From NCBI GenBank assembly GCA_021770095.1, contig JAETRQ010000001.1:62001-126000 (forward strand): DNA of 64,000 nucleotides. Direction: 5' to 3'. A model generated the notes under the pieces. It was not told the origin of the DNA, did not search any database, and saw only the letters and a program-made list of their open reading frames with translations. Positions 16,576 through 25,200 of this stretch are shown in pieces (positions within the stretch are counted from its first letter, which is position 1; every line of letters starts with the position of its first letter). The DNA comes from Eubacteriaceae bacterium (GTDB lineage: Bacteria > Bacillota > Clostridia > Oscillospirales > Acutalibacteraceae). A program made the translations under genes and the position numbers.

Positions 16576-16901
16576 TAAAATTCTCCTTTTATTTCATTAA
16601 AAAAACAAGAATGACTGCCTGTGTGACAAGCAGCACCTGTCTGAATTACCTTTATAAGTAACGTGTCATCATCACAATCACCATGGATGGAAACAATTTT
16701 TTGTAAGTGACCTGATGTAGCACCTTTGTTCCAAAGTTCCTGCCTTGAACGGGAATAAAACCATGTGTACCCTGTTTCAAGTGTCTTTTTCATAGATTCT
16801 CTGTTCATATAAGCGAGCATAAGCACTTCGCCTGTTGATTCTTCCTGAATGATTGCCGGAAGCAAGTCTGATTTTTTAAAATATTTTTCAATATCAATCA
16901 T
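16575..16901 (-). CDS. hisI: phosphoribosyl-AMP cyclohydrolase
   Basis: A 108-residue HisI that opens the adenine ring of phosphoribosyl-AMP, the third step of histidine synthesis. The motif [15 protein letters not shown] near residue 50, the metal-binding CDDD near 75, and the zinc cysteines in [11 protein letters not shown] near 93-99 are all present. ATG at 16901 is chosen: GGAGG lies 7 bases upstream and it forms an ATGA overlap with the hisA stop. Confidence 0.95.
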   Translation of the reverse strand: MIDIEKYFKKSDLLPAIIQEESTGEVLMLAYMNRESMKKTLETGYTWFYSRSRQELWNKGATSGHLQKIVSIHGDCDDDTLLIKVIQTGAACHTGSHSCFFNEIKGEF

Positions 16902-17611
16902 TTGCAAACCTCCACAGCTTCTCTCAAATCAAGAGTACCTTCATACAAACTCTTGCCGCATATCGCACCATAAAGTTTTTCAGCCCTGAGAGTAAGAATA
17001 TCACCGATTGCGGTTATACCGCCTGACGCTGTAATATCACAGGAAACGGCTTTATTTATCTCAACCAACTGGTCAATATTAGGTCCTGCCAATGTTCCGT
17101 CTTTGCTTATATCCGTATAAATGATTGTTTTGACACCAATATCTTCCATTCTTTTTGCAAGATCAGTGAAATAAACATCACTGCTCTCAATCCATCCTTC
17201 TGTTGCAGCATAACCGTTCTTTGCATCAATGCCCACCGCAATCACATCACCGAATTCGGCAACAGCCTCTTTCACCAACTGCGGATTTTTAAGTGCAACA
17301 GAACCTAATATAATTCTGCTTATCCCATTGTTAACATAAAAATCAATGTCTTGCATTGTTCTTATTCCGCCGCCGAGTTCAACTTTGAGTGATGTTTCTT
17401 TGGCAACAGAAATAAATGTATCTGCATTGACAGGTTCTTTCTTCAATGAGCCGTCAAGGTCAACCATATGAATCCATTCACAGCCTGCTTTTTGGAATGA
17501 AATTGCTGTTTCAAGTGCATCAGCAGAAACCTGTTTTGCAGTCGAAAAATCGCCTTTATAAAGTCTGACAGGCTTTCCGCCGATAATATCAATTGCAGGA
17601 AAAATAATCAT
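16898..17611 (-). CDS. hisA: ProFAR isomerase
   Basis: A 237-residue (beta-alpha)8-barrel enzyme that isomerises ProFAR to PRFAR. The N-terminal [19 protein letters not shown] carries the first catalytic aspartate, [10 protein letters not shown] the first phosphate-binding loop, and [14 protein letters not shown] the second catalytic aspartate; a second phosphate loop follows in TASGGITA. All are intact. Its start overlaps the hisB stop by 1 base. HisH and HisF, which use the HisA product, are usually encoded around hisA but are absent here. Confidence 0.96.
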   Translation of the reverse strand: MIIFPAIDIIGGKPVRLYKGDFSTAKQVSADALETAISFQKAGCEWIHMVDLDGSLKKEPVNADTFISVAKETSLKVELGGGIRTMQDIDFYVNNGISRIILGSVALKNPQLVKEAVAEFGDVIAVGIDAKNGYAATEGWIESSDVYFTDLAKRMEDIGVKTIIYTDISKDGTLAGPNIDQLVEINKAVSCDITASGGITAIGDILTLRAEKLYGAICGKSLYEGTLDLREAVEVCK

Positions 17612-18189
17612 TATAATACTCCTTTTGTTGAAAGAACAGAACCGTCTTTGTTTGGTTTAACAGCAATTTTGAGTGCGTGTGCAACAGCTTTAAAAATTGC
17701 CTCAATCTCATGATGTGCATTTGCACCATACGGCACGCTGATATGAAGTGTTATACAGGAATTCATTGCAAAAGCACGGAAAAACTCTTCAGTCACACAA
17801 GTTTCATAATCTCCGCACAACTCCTGTTCAAAAGATGCTTTGAACACAAGAAACGGTCTGTTTGAAATATCCAGTGTACACATAGCAAGTGCTTCATCCA
17901 TCGGGATACCGAAAGAGCCATATCGTTCAATACCGCTCATATCCCCGAGTGCCTGTTTGAATGCCATACCAAGTGCAATACCGGTATCTTCAACCGTGTG
18001 ATGGGTATCAACTTCCAAATCGCCGATAACTTTAACTTTAAGCCCAAATCCCCCGTGAACACCGAACGCAGTCAGCATATGGTCAAAAAATCCAATACCT
18101 GTTGCAATCTCAACGTCACCGCCGTCAAGATTCAGTTCAACAAGAATTTGTGTCTCTTTTGTATTTCTTTCAATCTTTGCAAATCTCAT
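17611..18189 (-). CDS. hisB: imidazoleglycerol-phosphate dehydratase
   Basis: A 192-residue monofunctional HisB that dehydrates imidazoleglycerol phosphate to imidazole-acetol phosphate, using two manganese ions. The paired metal-binding motifs DTHHTVED (about residue 60) and NAHHEIEAIFKA (about 162), plus GFFDHMLT near 35, are all conserved. There is no fused phosphatase domain, so histidinol-phosphatase must be encoded elsewhere. It starts 9 bases after the DUF3006 gene. Confidence 0.96.
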   Translation of the reverse strand: MRFAKIERNTKETQILVELNLDGGDVEIATGIGFFDHMLTAFGVHGGFGLKVKVIGDLEVDTHHTVEDTGIALGMAFKQALGDMSGIERYGSFGIPMDEALAMCTLDISNRPFLVFKASFEQELCGDYETCVTEEFFRAFAMNSCITLHISVPYGANAHHEIEAIFKAVAHALKIAVKPNKDGSVLSTKGVL

Positions 18190-18198
18190 ATTGATACC

Positions 18199-18399
18199 TC
18201 AATCCTTAAAAAGATTATTCATCAGATTATTTATTCTTTCTTGTCTGTTCTTCATTTGTACAGAGTTCAGGCAAAGGGTCAAAACATCACCCTCTTTAGC
18301 ACCGTCCGGCAAAGCGGACAGCGGTATATCTATTGTTTTGCCTGTATCGTATTCACACACTGCAATATTGTTTTCAATTCTGTCAATTATCCAGTTCAT
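18199..18399 (-). CDS. DUF3006 domain protein
   Basis: A 66-residue protein that matches DUF3006: it opens with W-I-I-D-R-I-E-x-x-I-A-V-x-E (residues 3-16), followed by IDIPLSALPDGAKEGDVL with the conserved P-x-G-x-x-E-G-D turn. It looks like a small all-beta domain. The function of the family is unknown, but such genes are often found next to MBL-fold ComEC-like genes, as here: its ATG overlaps the upstream MBL gene stop in an ATGA junction. Lying between hisD and hisB, it is transcribed with the histidine genes. Confidence 0.85.
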   Translation of the reverse strand: MNWIIDRIENNIAVCEYDTGKTIDIPLSALPDGAKEGDVLTLCLNSVQMKNRQERINNLMNNLFKD

Positions 18400-19298
18400 T
18401 CATTTTCACCATTCAATATTTCAATCGAATTCTGACCGTCACTGATAAAAGTTATTGTCCCCTGTTTATCGGTACGGTAAACCTTTGTCCCCATACTTTC
18501 AAGGCGGTTCAAAGTTTCTTTATGCGGATGACCGTATGAATTATGATTACCGCAGGAAATCACGGCATATTGCGGGGTAACTGCATTTAAAAATTCTTCA
18601 GAAGATGATGAATCTGAACCGTGATGACCGACTTTGAGTACATCACAATCAAGTTCACTGCTATACAAATCCATCATATCTGCTTCTGCAATATTCTCTG
18701 CATCACCTGTAAAAAGGAAAGCGTCATCGCCGTATGTAATCTTCAGCACAGCAGAATAATTGTTCAAGTCATCATAGGTCATATTCGGCTGCGGTGAAAA
18801 GAATTCAATTTCAAGTTCACTTTCCGTATTGATGATTTTATCTGCACAGGCTGTATTGACCTGAAGTCCGTTATCGGAAATAGTCTGCAGCAGATTTTCA
18901 AACGTTTTTGAATTGGAAGAGATATTTGGCATATATATTTCACCAATGTCAAAATAGTCAATTACACTGCTCATTGCACCGATATGGTCAGCATGAGGAT
19001 GCGTTGCAATAATATAATCAATCCTTGAATAACCGTAACTTTCAACCGTATCAATAATTATATCATCGCAATCCGATGTACCCGCATCAATGAGCATACA
19101 TTCATCATTCGGAAATTCAATAAAAGCACTGTCACCCTGACCGACATCAAGAAAATGCACAACGAGTTTGTCATTATAATCATCTGTACGGAAAACTGGT
19201 TTTGAGCCGTTTGAATCATTATAAAAAACAATACACGAAATAATAATTAATAAAACAGATAAAACCGGTGTAATTATAAATTTTTTGCGCCTTTTCAT
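18396..19298 (-). CDS. membrane-anchored ComEC-like MBL-fold metallo-hydrolase
   Basis: A 300-residue protein with an N-terminal signal anchor (FIITPVLSVLLIIISCIVFY, about 6-25) and an outside domain of the ComEC/Rec2 metallo-beta-lactamase type. Visible ligands: VGQGDSAFIEF near 53, the metal motif THPHADHIG near 99, FTGDAEN near 197, and the later VGHHGSDSSSSEEF near 222. Secreted proteins of this type may be nucleases or phosphodiesterases, but none has been proved to be so from sequence alone. The start forms an ATGA overlap with hisD and the end does the same with DUF3006, so the pair is embedded in the his operon. It lacks the ComEC transmembrane competence domain. Confidence 0.88.
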   Translation of the reverse strand: MKRRKKFIITPVLSVLLIIISCIVFYNDSNGSKPVFRTDDYNDKLVVHFLDVGQGDSAFIEFPNDECMLIDAGTSDCDDIIIDTVESYGYSRIDYIIATHPHADHIGAMSSVIDYFDIGEIYMPNISSNSKTFENLLQTISDNGLQVNTACADKIINTESELEIEFFSPQPNMTYDDLNNYSAVLKITYGDDAFLFTGDAENIAEADMMDLYSSELDCDVLKVGHHGSDSSSSEEFLNAVTPQYAVISCGNHNSYGHPHKETLNRLESMGTKVYRTDKQGTITFISDGQNSIEILNGENE

Positions 19299-20578
19299 TC
19301 AAAGCGCACCTTGATTGAATTTGCGTGCGCAGTCAAACCTTCCGTATCAGCAAGTTTAACAATCTCATTTTTCGCTTTTCTGAGTTCTTCTTCTGTATAA
19401 TAAATAAATGAACTTTTCTTAATAAAACTGTCAACAGAAAGCGGAGAGAAAAATCTTGCAGTACCGCTGGTCGGCAATACGTGGTTTGGTCCTGCATAGT
19501 AGTCACCCAGCGGTTCGGGTGAAAAATTACCGAGGAAAACAGAACCGGCATTGTCAATCTTACCAATATATTTAAGCGGTTCTTCAACACACATTTCAAG
19601 ATGCTCAGGTGCAAGTTCGTTTGCAAATTCGATTGCCTGATCAAGATTTTCACAAACAATAATTTCGCCGAAATTATTAAGTGATTCTTCAATAATTTCC
19701 TGTCTTTCCAGGTATTTAATCTGTCGGGAAATTTCTTTAGCAGTTGATTTTGCAATATCAAGAGAAGTAGTGAGTAATATGGATGACGCAAGTTTATCAT
19801 GCTCTGCCTGACTCATAAGGTCAGCAGCAAGAAATGCAGGCTTTGCGGTTTTATCAGCAACGATAAGAATTTCGGAAGGACCTGCAACCATATCAATATC
19901 AACCACGCCGTAAAGCAGCTTTTTGGCAGTAGCAACAAAAATATTGCCCGGACCGACTATTTTGTCAACCTTCGGAATTTTTTCAGTTCCGTAAGCAAGT
20001 GCGGCAACAGCCTGTGCTCCGCCGACAAGGAATACCTTATCAACACCTGCAATCGCAGCAGCAGCCATAATATCCGGATTAGGACTGCCGTCTTTTGAAG
20101 GAGGCGTTACCATAATTATTTCTTCAACACCTGCTATTTTTGCAGGAACTGCGTTCATCAAAACAGAAGAAGGATATGCGGCAGTTCCTCCGGGTACGTA
20201 TATACCGACTCTTTTCAGTCCACGCACACGCTGACCCATAATGACGCCGTTGGCCTTTGTAGTCATCCAAGACTGCTGTGCCTGACGGAGATGGAAATCA
20301 TAGATATTCTCTTTGGCATGGATAACTGCGGTTTTAAAATCCTCGTCAACTATATCAAGATATGACATCAGTTCTTCTTTTTCAATCACAGTTTTTTTAG
20401 GTACAGAGCCATCAAATCGAACAGTGAATTCTCTGACAGCAGCATCACCCTGTTCTTTGACAGAGTTAAGGATAGTCGTAACAATATCAACAATTTTGCT
20501 GTCTGTTTCACCGGCACGCTTTTTTAATTTATCAATCAAAGCATATTCTGCTTTTCCGTTTGCTTTTGTAATATTCAT
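19295..20578 (-). CDS. hisD: histidinol dehydrogenase
   Basis: A 427-residue NAD- and zinc-dependent enzyme that oxidises histidinol to histidine in two steps, the end of the pathway. The features expected are visible: GGTAAYPSSVLMNAVPA (about 128), the GPGN dinucleotide loop (about 210), the zinc-binding SQAEHD (about 250), the catalytic EHLE (about 325) and GPNHVLPTSGTARF (about 365). It follows the hisZ-hisG fusion gene by 9 bases and overlaps the MBL gene by 4 bases. Confidence 0.97.
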   Translation of the reverse strand: MNITKANGKAEYALIDKLKKRAGETDSKIVDIVTTILNSVKEQGDAAVREFTVRFDGSVPKKTVIEKEELMSYLDIVDEDFKTAVIHAKENIYDFHLRQAQQSWMTTKANGVIMGQRVRGLKRVGIYVPGGTAAYPSSVLMNAVPAKIAGVEEIIMVTPPSKDGSPNPDIMAAAAIAGVDKVFLVGGAQAVAALAYGTEKIPKVDKIVGPGNIFVATAKKLLYGVVDIDMVAGPSEILIVADKTAKPAFLAADLMSQAEHDKLASSILLTTSLDIAKSTAKEISRQIKYLERQEIIEESLNNFGEIIVCENLDQAIEFANELAPEHLEMCVEEPLKYIGKIDNAGSVFLGNFSPEPLGDYYAGPNHVLPTSGTARFFSPLSVDSFIKKSSFIYYTEEELRKAKNEIVKLADTEGLTAHANSIKVRFE

Positions 20579-20587
20579 AGTTCATCC

Positions 20588-22201
20588 TCACACTTTTGAC
20601 GCTAATTCCAAATCACTTAGGAATGTTTCAATCTCATCTTTACGCAGTTTCATTGATGCCATATTGACAATAACTCTTGCTGAAATCGGCATAATATCAT
20701 CAACAACTTCCAGTCCGTTTTCCCTAAGTGTTGAACCTGTTTCAACAATATCGACTATACCGTCTGCCAAACCCAACAACGGTGCAAGTTCAACACTGCC
20801 TTCAATTTTGATTATATCAACATCCATTCCTTTTGACTTAAAATACTCTTTCGCAACTTTAGGATACTTGCTTGCAATCGTCTTGCGTTTGTATCCTGAA
20901 AAGAAGTCTGTTCCCTTAGGGCAGGCAAGAGCAAATTTACACTTGCCGATATTAAGATCAATGACTTCATAAAAAGAATTGCCGTGTTCTGCAATCGTAT
21001 CTTTGCCGACGATACCAATATCACAAACACCGTGTTCAACATAAGTGATAACATCAGGGGCTTTTGAAAGGACAGCCTCATACTTATCGACAGGGAGAAT
21101 TAATCTTCTGCCCTTTTTTTCAAGCTGGGTAGTATCGAGTCCCATAATTTTGAAAAGGGATACGGATGATTTTTCAAGTCTGCCTTTCGTAAGTGCAATC
21201 CTGAGCGGTCGGTCAATATTAACCTCTTCACGCATAATATCACACAAAGCAGTAACATTAACACCAAAACCGATAGCGGGTGCGTCCATACCGAACTCAC
21301 CGATAAGATTATCATACCTGCCGCCTGAAATAATGGTTACACCACTGCCCTGAGCATAACCGCGGAAGATAACGCCTGTATAATAATTGCTGCGGTTAAC
21401 AAGACCTAGGTCAATTAAAATATTGTCCTTTAATCCCAAATCACACAATTTTTCATAAACCTGTCTTAAATAATCGAGAGCATCGTTGGCATATTTATCA
21501 TTATACAATGCTTTGGCTTCATCAATTACTTCAGCACCGCCGAAGAGCCTTGGCAATTTCCTGATAACATTTACCTCGGTACTGTTTCCGATTTTATCGA
21601 GCAAATCACTTAACGCAGAGTAATTTTTACCTTCAATAAAACTGCAAATATCTGCCTTCTGAGAAAGAGAAAGATTCATCTTATCAAGAATGGCATTGAA
21701 GAAACCGGCATGGCAAAGTTCAAGTTTGAATGAATTGACATTACTGCGTTTGAGTGCTTCATGTGCCATGGAAATCACTTCAATATCGGCATCAATACTG
21801 CAGTCACCGATAAGTTCAACACCGCTCTGCTGAATTTCATCTGTTCTTCCGGCAAGTTGTTTGTTACGTACATAAACATTTTGATTATAATAAAGCCTTA
21901 CAGGGAAATCTTCTTTTGAAAGTCTGGTTGCAACAAGGCGTGCAATCGGTGCCGTATTATCAGGACGAAGAACCGTTGTCCTGCCCTGATTATCTGACAA
22001 CTTATACATTTCTTCAGACTCAATACCAAGATTATCTCTGTTAAAAACATCAAAATACTCAATGGTAGGTGTCATTACCTTGCGGTAATTATTTTCTTTA
22101 AACAAGGCAGAGAGAGTTGATTCAACTTCTCTTCTGTCATCACATTCTTCAAACAGTAAATCCCTGCTCCCCTGAGGGGTAATTTTTGAATATCTTTTCA
22201 T
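20588..22201 (-). CDS. hisZG: HisZ-HisG fusion: ATP phosphoribosyltransferase with regulatory subunit
   Basis: A single 537-residue protein that joins two normally separate subunits. Residues 1 to about 325 are HisZ, a catalytically dead relative of histidyl-tRNA synthetase (TPQGSRDLLFEE, VLRPDNTAPIAR, GGRYDNLIGEFG). Residues about 331-537 are the short-form HisG (RPLRIALTKGRLEK, GIVGKDTI, IVETGSTLRENGL), which attaches ATP to PRPP, the first step of histidine synthesis. HisG of this short type needs HisZ for feedback control by histidine, so the fusion fixes a 1:1 ratio. The ATG at 22201 is chosen because AGGAG lies 6-7 bases upstream. It is the first gene after the his promoter. Confidence 0.94.
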   Translation of the reverse strand: MKRYSKITPQGSRDLLFEECDDRREVESTLSALFKENNYRKVMTPTIEYFDVFNRDNLGIESEEMYKLSDNQGRTTVLRPDNTAPIARLVATRLSKEDFPVRLYYNQNVYVRNKQLAGRTDEIQQSGVELIGDCSIDADIEVISMAHEALKRSNVNSFKLELCHAGFFNAILDKMNLSLSQKADICSFIEGKNYSALSDLLDKIGNSTEVNVIRKLPRLFGGAEVIDEAKALYNDKYANDALDYLRQVYEKLCDLGLKDNILIDLGLVNRSNYYTGVIFRGYAQGSGVTIISGGRYDNLIGEFGMDAPAIGFGVNVTALCDIMREEVNIDRPLRIALTKGRLEKSSVSLFKIMGLDTTQLEKKGRRLILPVDKYEAVLSKAPDVITYVEHGVCDIGIVGKDTIAEHGNSFYEVIDLNIGKCKFALACPKGTDFFSGYKRKTIASKYPKVAKEYFKSKGMDVDIIKIEGSVELAPLLGLADGIVDIVETGSTLRENGLEVVDDIMPISARVIVNMASMKLRKDEIETFLSDLELASKV

Positions 22202-22223
22202 ATATATCTCCTTGATAATCACT

Positions 22224-22259
22224 TTAGCGTAGTAGAGTGATAATATGCTACCATACTAA
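22224..22259 (-). promoter_or_regulatory. inverted repeat overlapping the his promoter (candidate operator)
   Basis: On the minus strand TTAGTATGGTAG (22259-22248) and CTACTACGCTAA (22235-22224) form a 12-base imperfect inverted repeat (one mismatch, two G-T pairs) with a 12-base centre. It covers the -10 box and the likely transcription start. This could be an operator for a histidine regulator, for example of the TrpR-like YerC/HisR type, or a leader stem; the regulator is not in the window. Confidence 0.5.
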
Positions 22260-22273
22260 TGTTATTATGTCAA
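22245..22273 (-). promoter_or_regulatory. sigma-A-type promoter of the histidine operon
   Basis: On the minus strand a perfect TTGACA -35 box is followed after 17 bases by TAGCAT with an extended TGG before it. The start point would fall about 37 bases before hisZG. There is no T-box-like leader. Confidence 0.75.
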
Positions 22274-22280
22274 GCAATAA

Positions 22281-25200
22281 TTAAAACAATGAAATTTGAT
22301 TCGATTCAGGCATATCGCCGAGTGCTCCTGCCTCTTTCAAAGCGTCAACAACACTTCTGCCGATACTTGCCCGAGCCATCAAATCATCATAGGACATAAA
22401 CTCGCCGCCGTCATCTCTTGCCTTTGCAATTGAATTCGCAGCATTTTCACCTATGCCGTCAATTGCACCGAACGGCAAACGGATTTTACCGTCTTCAATA
22501 CGATAAATACGGGCATCCGACTTATAAATATCAACCGGAAGGAATTCTATTCCTCTTGCGAGCATTTCGATAACAATCTGCAAAACAACATATGTACTTT
22601 CATCCTTTGCTGTTTTATCATTGCCTTTTAATTTAATTTCTTCCATCTTTCTTTTTACTGCCGCTTTGCCTTCAACAGCGGCAACAGCATCAATTGCACC
22701 GCCGCGGACAGTAAAATATGCCGAATAAAAATGAATCGGATGATAGATTTTATACCACGCAAGGCGCAATGCCGCAATGACATAGGCAGCCGCATGAGCC
22801 TTGGGGAACATGTATTTAATCTTATAACAGGAATCAATATACCACTGTTCAACACCGATTGTCTTCATCGCTTCTTCATAAGGCGGAAGTTCTTTCGGTG
22901 CTTTACCCTTACGGGTATATTCCATAATTTTAAAGCAGTCTTTTTTAGAAAGAGGTGATTCCTTACCGGTACGTTTTTCATAATCCTCAGTAACATGGAT
23001 AAGATGCGTCATAATATCATCACGGCAGCCAATTACTTCTGAGATTGTGCAGGTACCGTCTTTAATCAGTTCCTGTGCATTGCCAAGCCATACATCCGTA
23101 CCGTGTGACAGTCCTGAAATCTGTAAAAGGTCAGCAAATGTTTTTGGCTGTGCCTCTTCGAGCATACCGATAACAAATGGTGTACCCATTTCAGGAATAG
23201 CAAGCGTACCTGTGTTGCAGTCAATATCTTCAGGGGATACACCGATAGGCTCAGTAGAAGTAATCAGTTTATAAAGATTGGGGTCAGACAAATCAACATC
23301 CATTACAGGGATACCTGTTGAATCTTCAAGGTATTTATATAATGTAGGATTATCATGTCCGAGTTCGTCAAGTTTGAGCAACGTATCATGAAGAGAGTTT
23401 TTAAAGTCAAAATGCGTTGTATATGTACCCTTTTTTTCATCATTTGATGGATATTGAATTGGTGTAAAATCTTCAACAGTATATTTATCAGGTACAACAA
23501 CCATTCCGCCCGGATGCTGACCTGTAGTACGCTTAATACCTGTACATCCGGCAGTCAATCTGTCAATCTCTGCTCTCGGGGTTGTGGCAGCAAGTCCACG
23601 CTCGTCCAAATATTTCATAACATATCCATAAGCAGTTTTATCGGCAACGGTTGCCATTGTACCTGCTTTGAATACATATTCTTTACCAAACAGTTCTTCT
23701 GTATATCTGTGTGAACGGGACTGATATTCACCTGAGAAATTAAGGTCAATATCAGGCTCTTTATCACCATCAAATCCGAGGAAAGTCTCAAACGGAATTT
23801 CATGACCGTCACGCTTCATAGGAGTGCCGCAGTTCGGACAATTCTTTGGCGGCAAGTCAAAACCGGAGCCATATTCACCGTTAAGGAAAAATTCACTGTG
23901 CTTGCAATTCTTACAATAATAATGCGGTGCAAGCGGATTTACCTCAGAAATTCCACCCATATGTGCAGCAAAAGAAGAACCTACCGAACCACGGGATCCT
24001 ACAAGATAGCCGTTTCTTTCACTTTCTTCAACAAGACGTTTTGCAATAACATAAAGCACGCCGAATCCGTGACCGATGATGGAGTCAAGTTCTCTTTGCA
24101 GACGTGATGCAACATATTCAGGAACAGGATCGCCGTAAAGTTCTTTAGCCATTGACCAGCATTTCTCAGTCAATTCTTCATTCGCACCGTCAATATGAGG
24201 CTGGAATGTTCCCGGTGGAATCGGCGGAATATTATCCATAACCATATCGGCAATTTTATTTGGATTATCAACAACAAATTCTTTTGCTCTGTCTCCTGCC
24301 CAAGCAAAATCCGCAAGCATTTCATCAGTCGTTTTGAAATACAGCGGTGCCTGATTATCGGCATCGTCAAAACCTTTTGATGCCATAATAATAGCACGAA
24401 ACTTTGCATCCTTTTCATCAAGGAAATGAACGTCACCTGTTGCGACCACCAATTTGCCGAGTTTATCTGCAAGAGAAATAATTTTTTTATTGATATTTAT
24501 CAGGTCTTCTTCTGTATGTATATTTTCATGAATATCTCTGGTTGACCTGAGCATAAATGCATTGTTGCCATTCGGCTGAATTTCAAGATAATCATAGAAG
24601 GATGCAATCTCTTCAATTTTCTCCTCAGGCTCTTTATTCAAAATTGCCTGATAAAGTTCGCCCTGTTCACAGGCTGAACCGATAATCAGCCCGTCACGTT
24701 TTTTGGCAAGCATACTTTTCGGAATCAAAGGACGTGACTTGAATGTTTTTATATTGGAAGAAGATATTAATTCATACAGATTCTTTCTGCCGTACTTACG
24801 CTCTTCCTTGGGGATGGATTCATCAAGTGAGGTATCTTCTTTAACCAACAAAATAATATGATGACGCTTAAATTGCTTGAGTTTCATATTCATAAAATCA
24901 GGATACTTTGTGTCATCAACAAGGTATCCTTCCATACCGAGTATGAGTTTAATTTTGCCTTTAGCCGCATTATAAGCTTCAGGCAAAGCCTGTACAACAC
25001 CATGATCTGTAACAGCAATTGCTTTATGCCCCCACTTAATTGCCTGATTAACAAGTGCCTTGGGGGCAGATATACCATCCATCTCAGAAAAAGAGGTATG
25101 CAGATGGAGTTCAACACGTTTTTCCTGTGCGTCATCTGTTTTTTCAATTTTAAGCACTGAGGAAATTGAACTTGGTCTGAGCACATATTGGTTAGAAAAA

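Noticed and set aside
22202-22280. T-box or other riboswitch before the his operon and before leuS
   Set aside because: The his leader is only about 37 bases and leuS starts 3 bases after rsfS; neither has room for a T-box, and no T-box sequence is seen.
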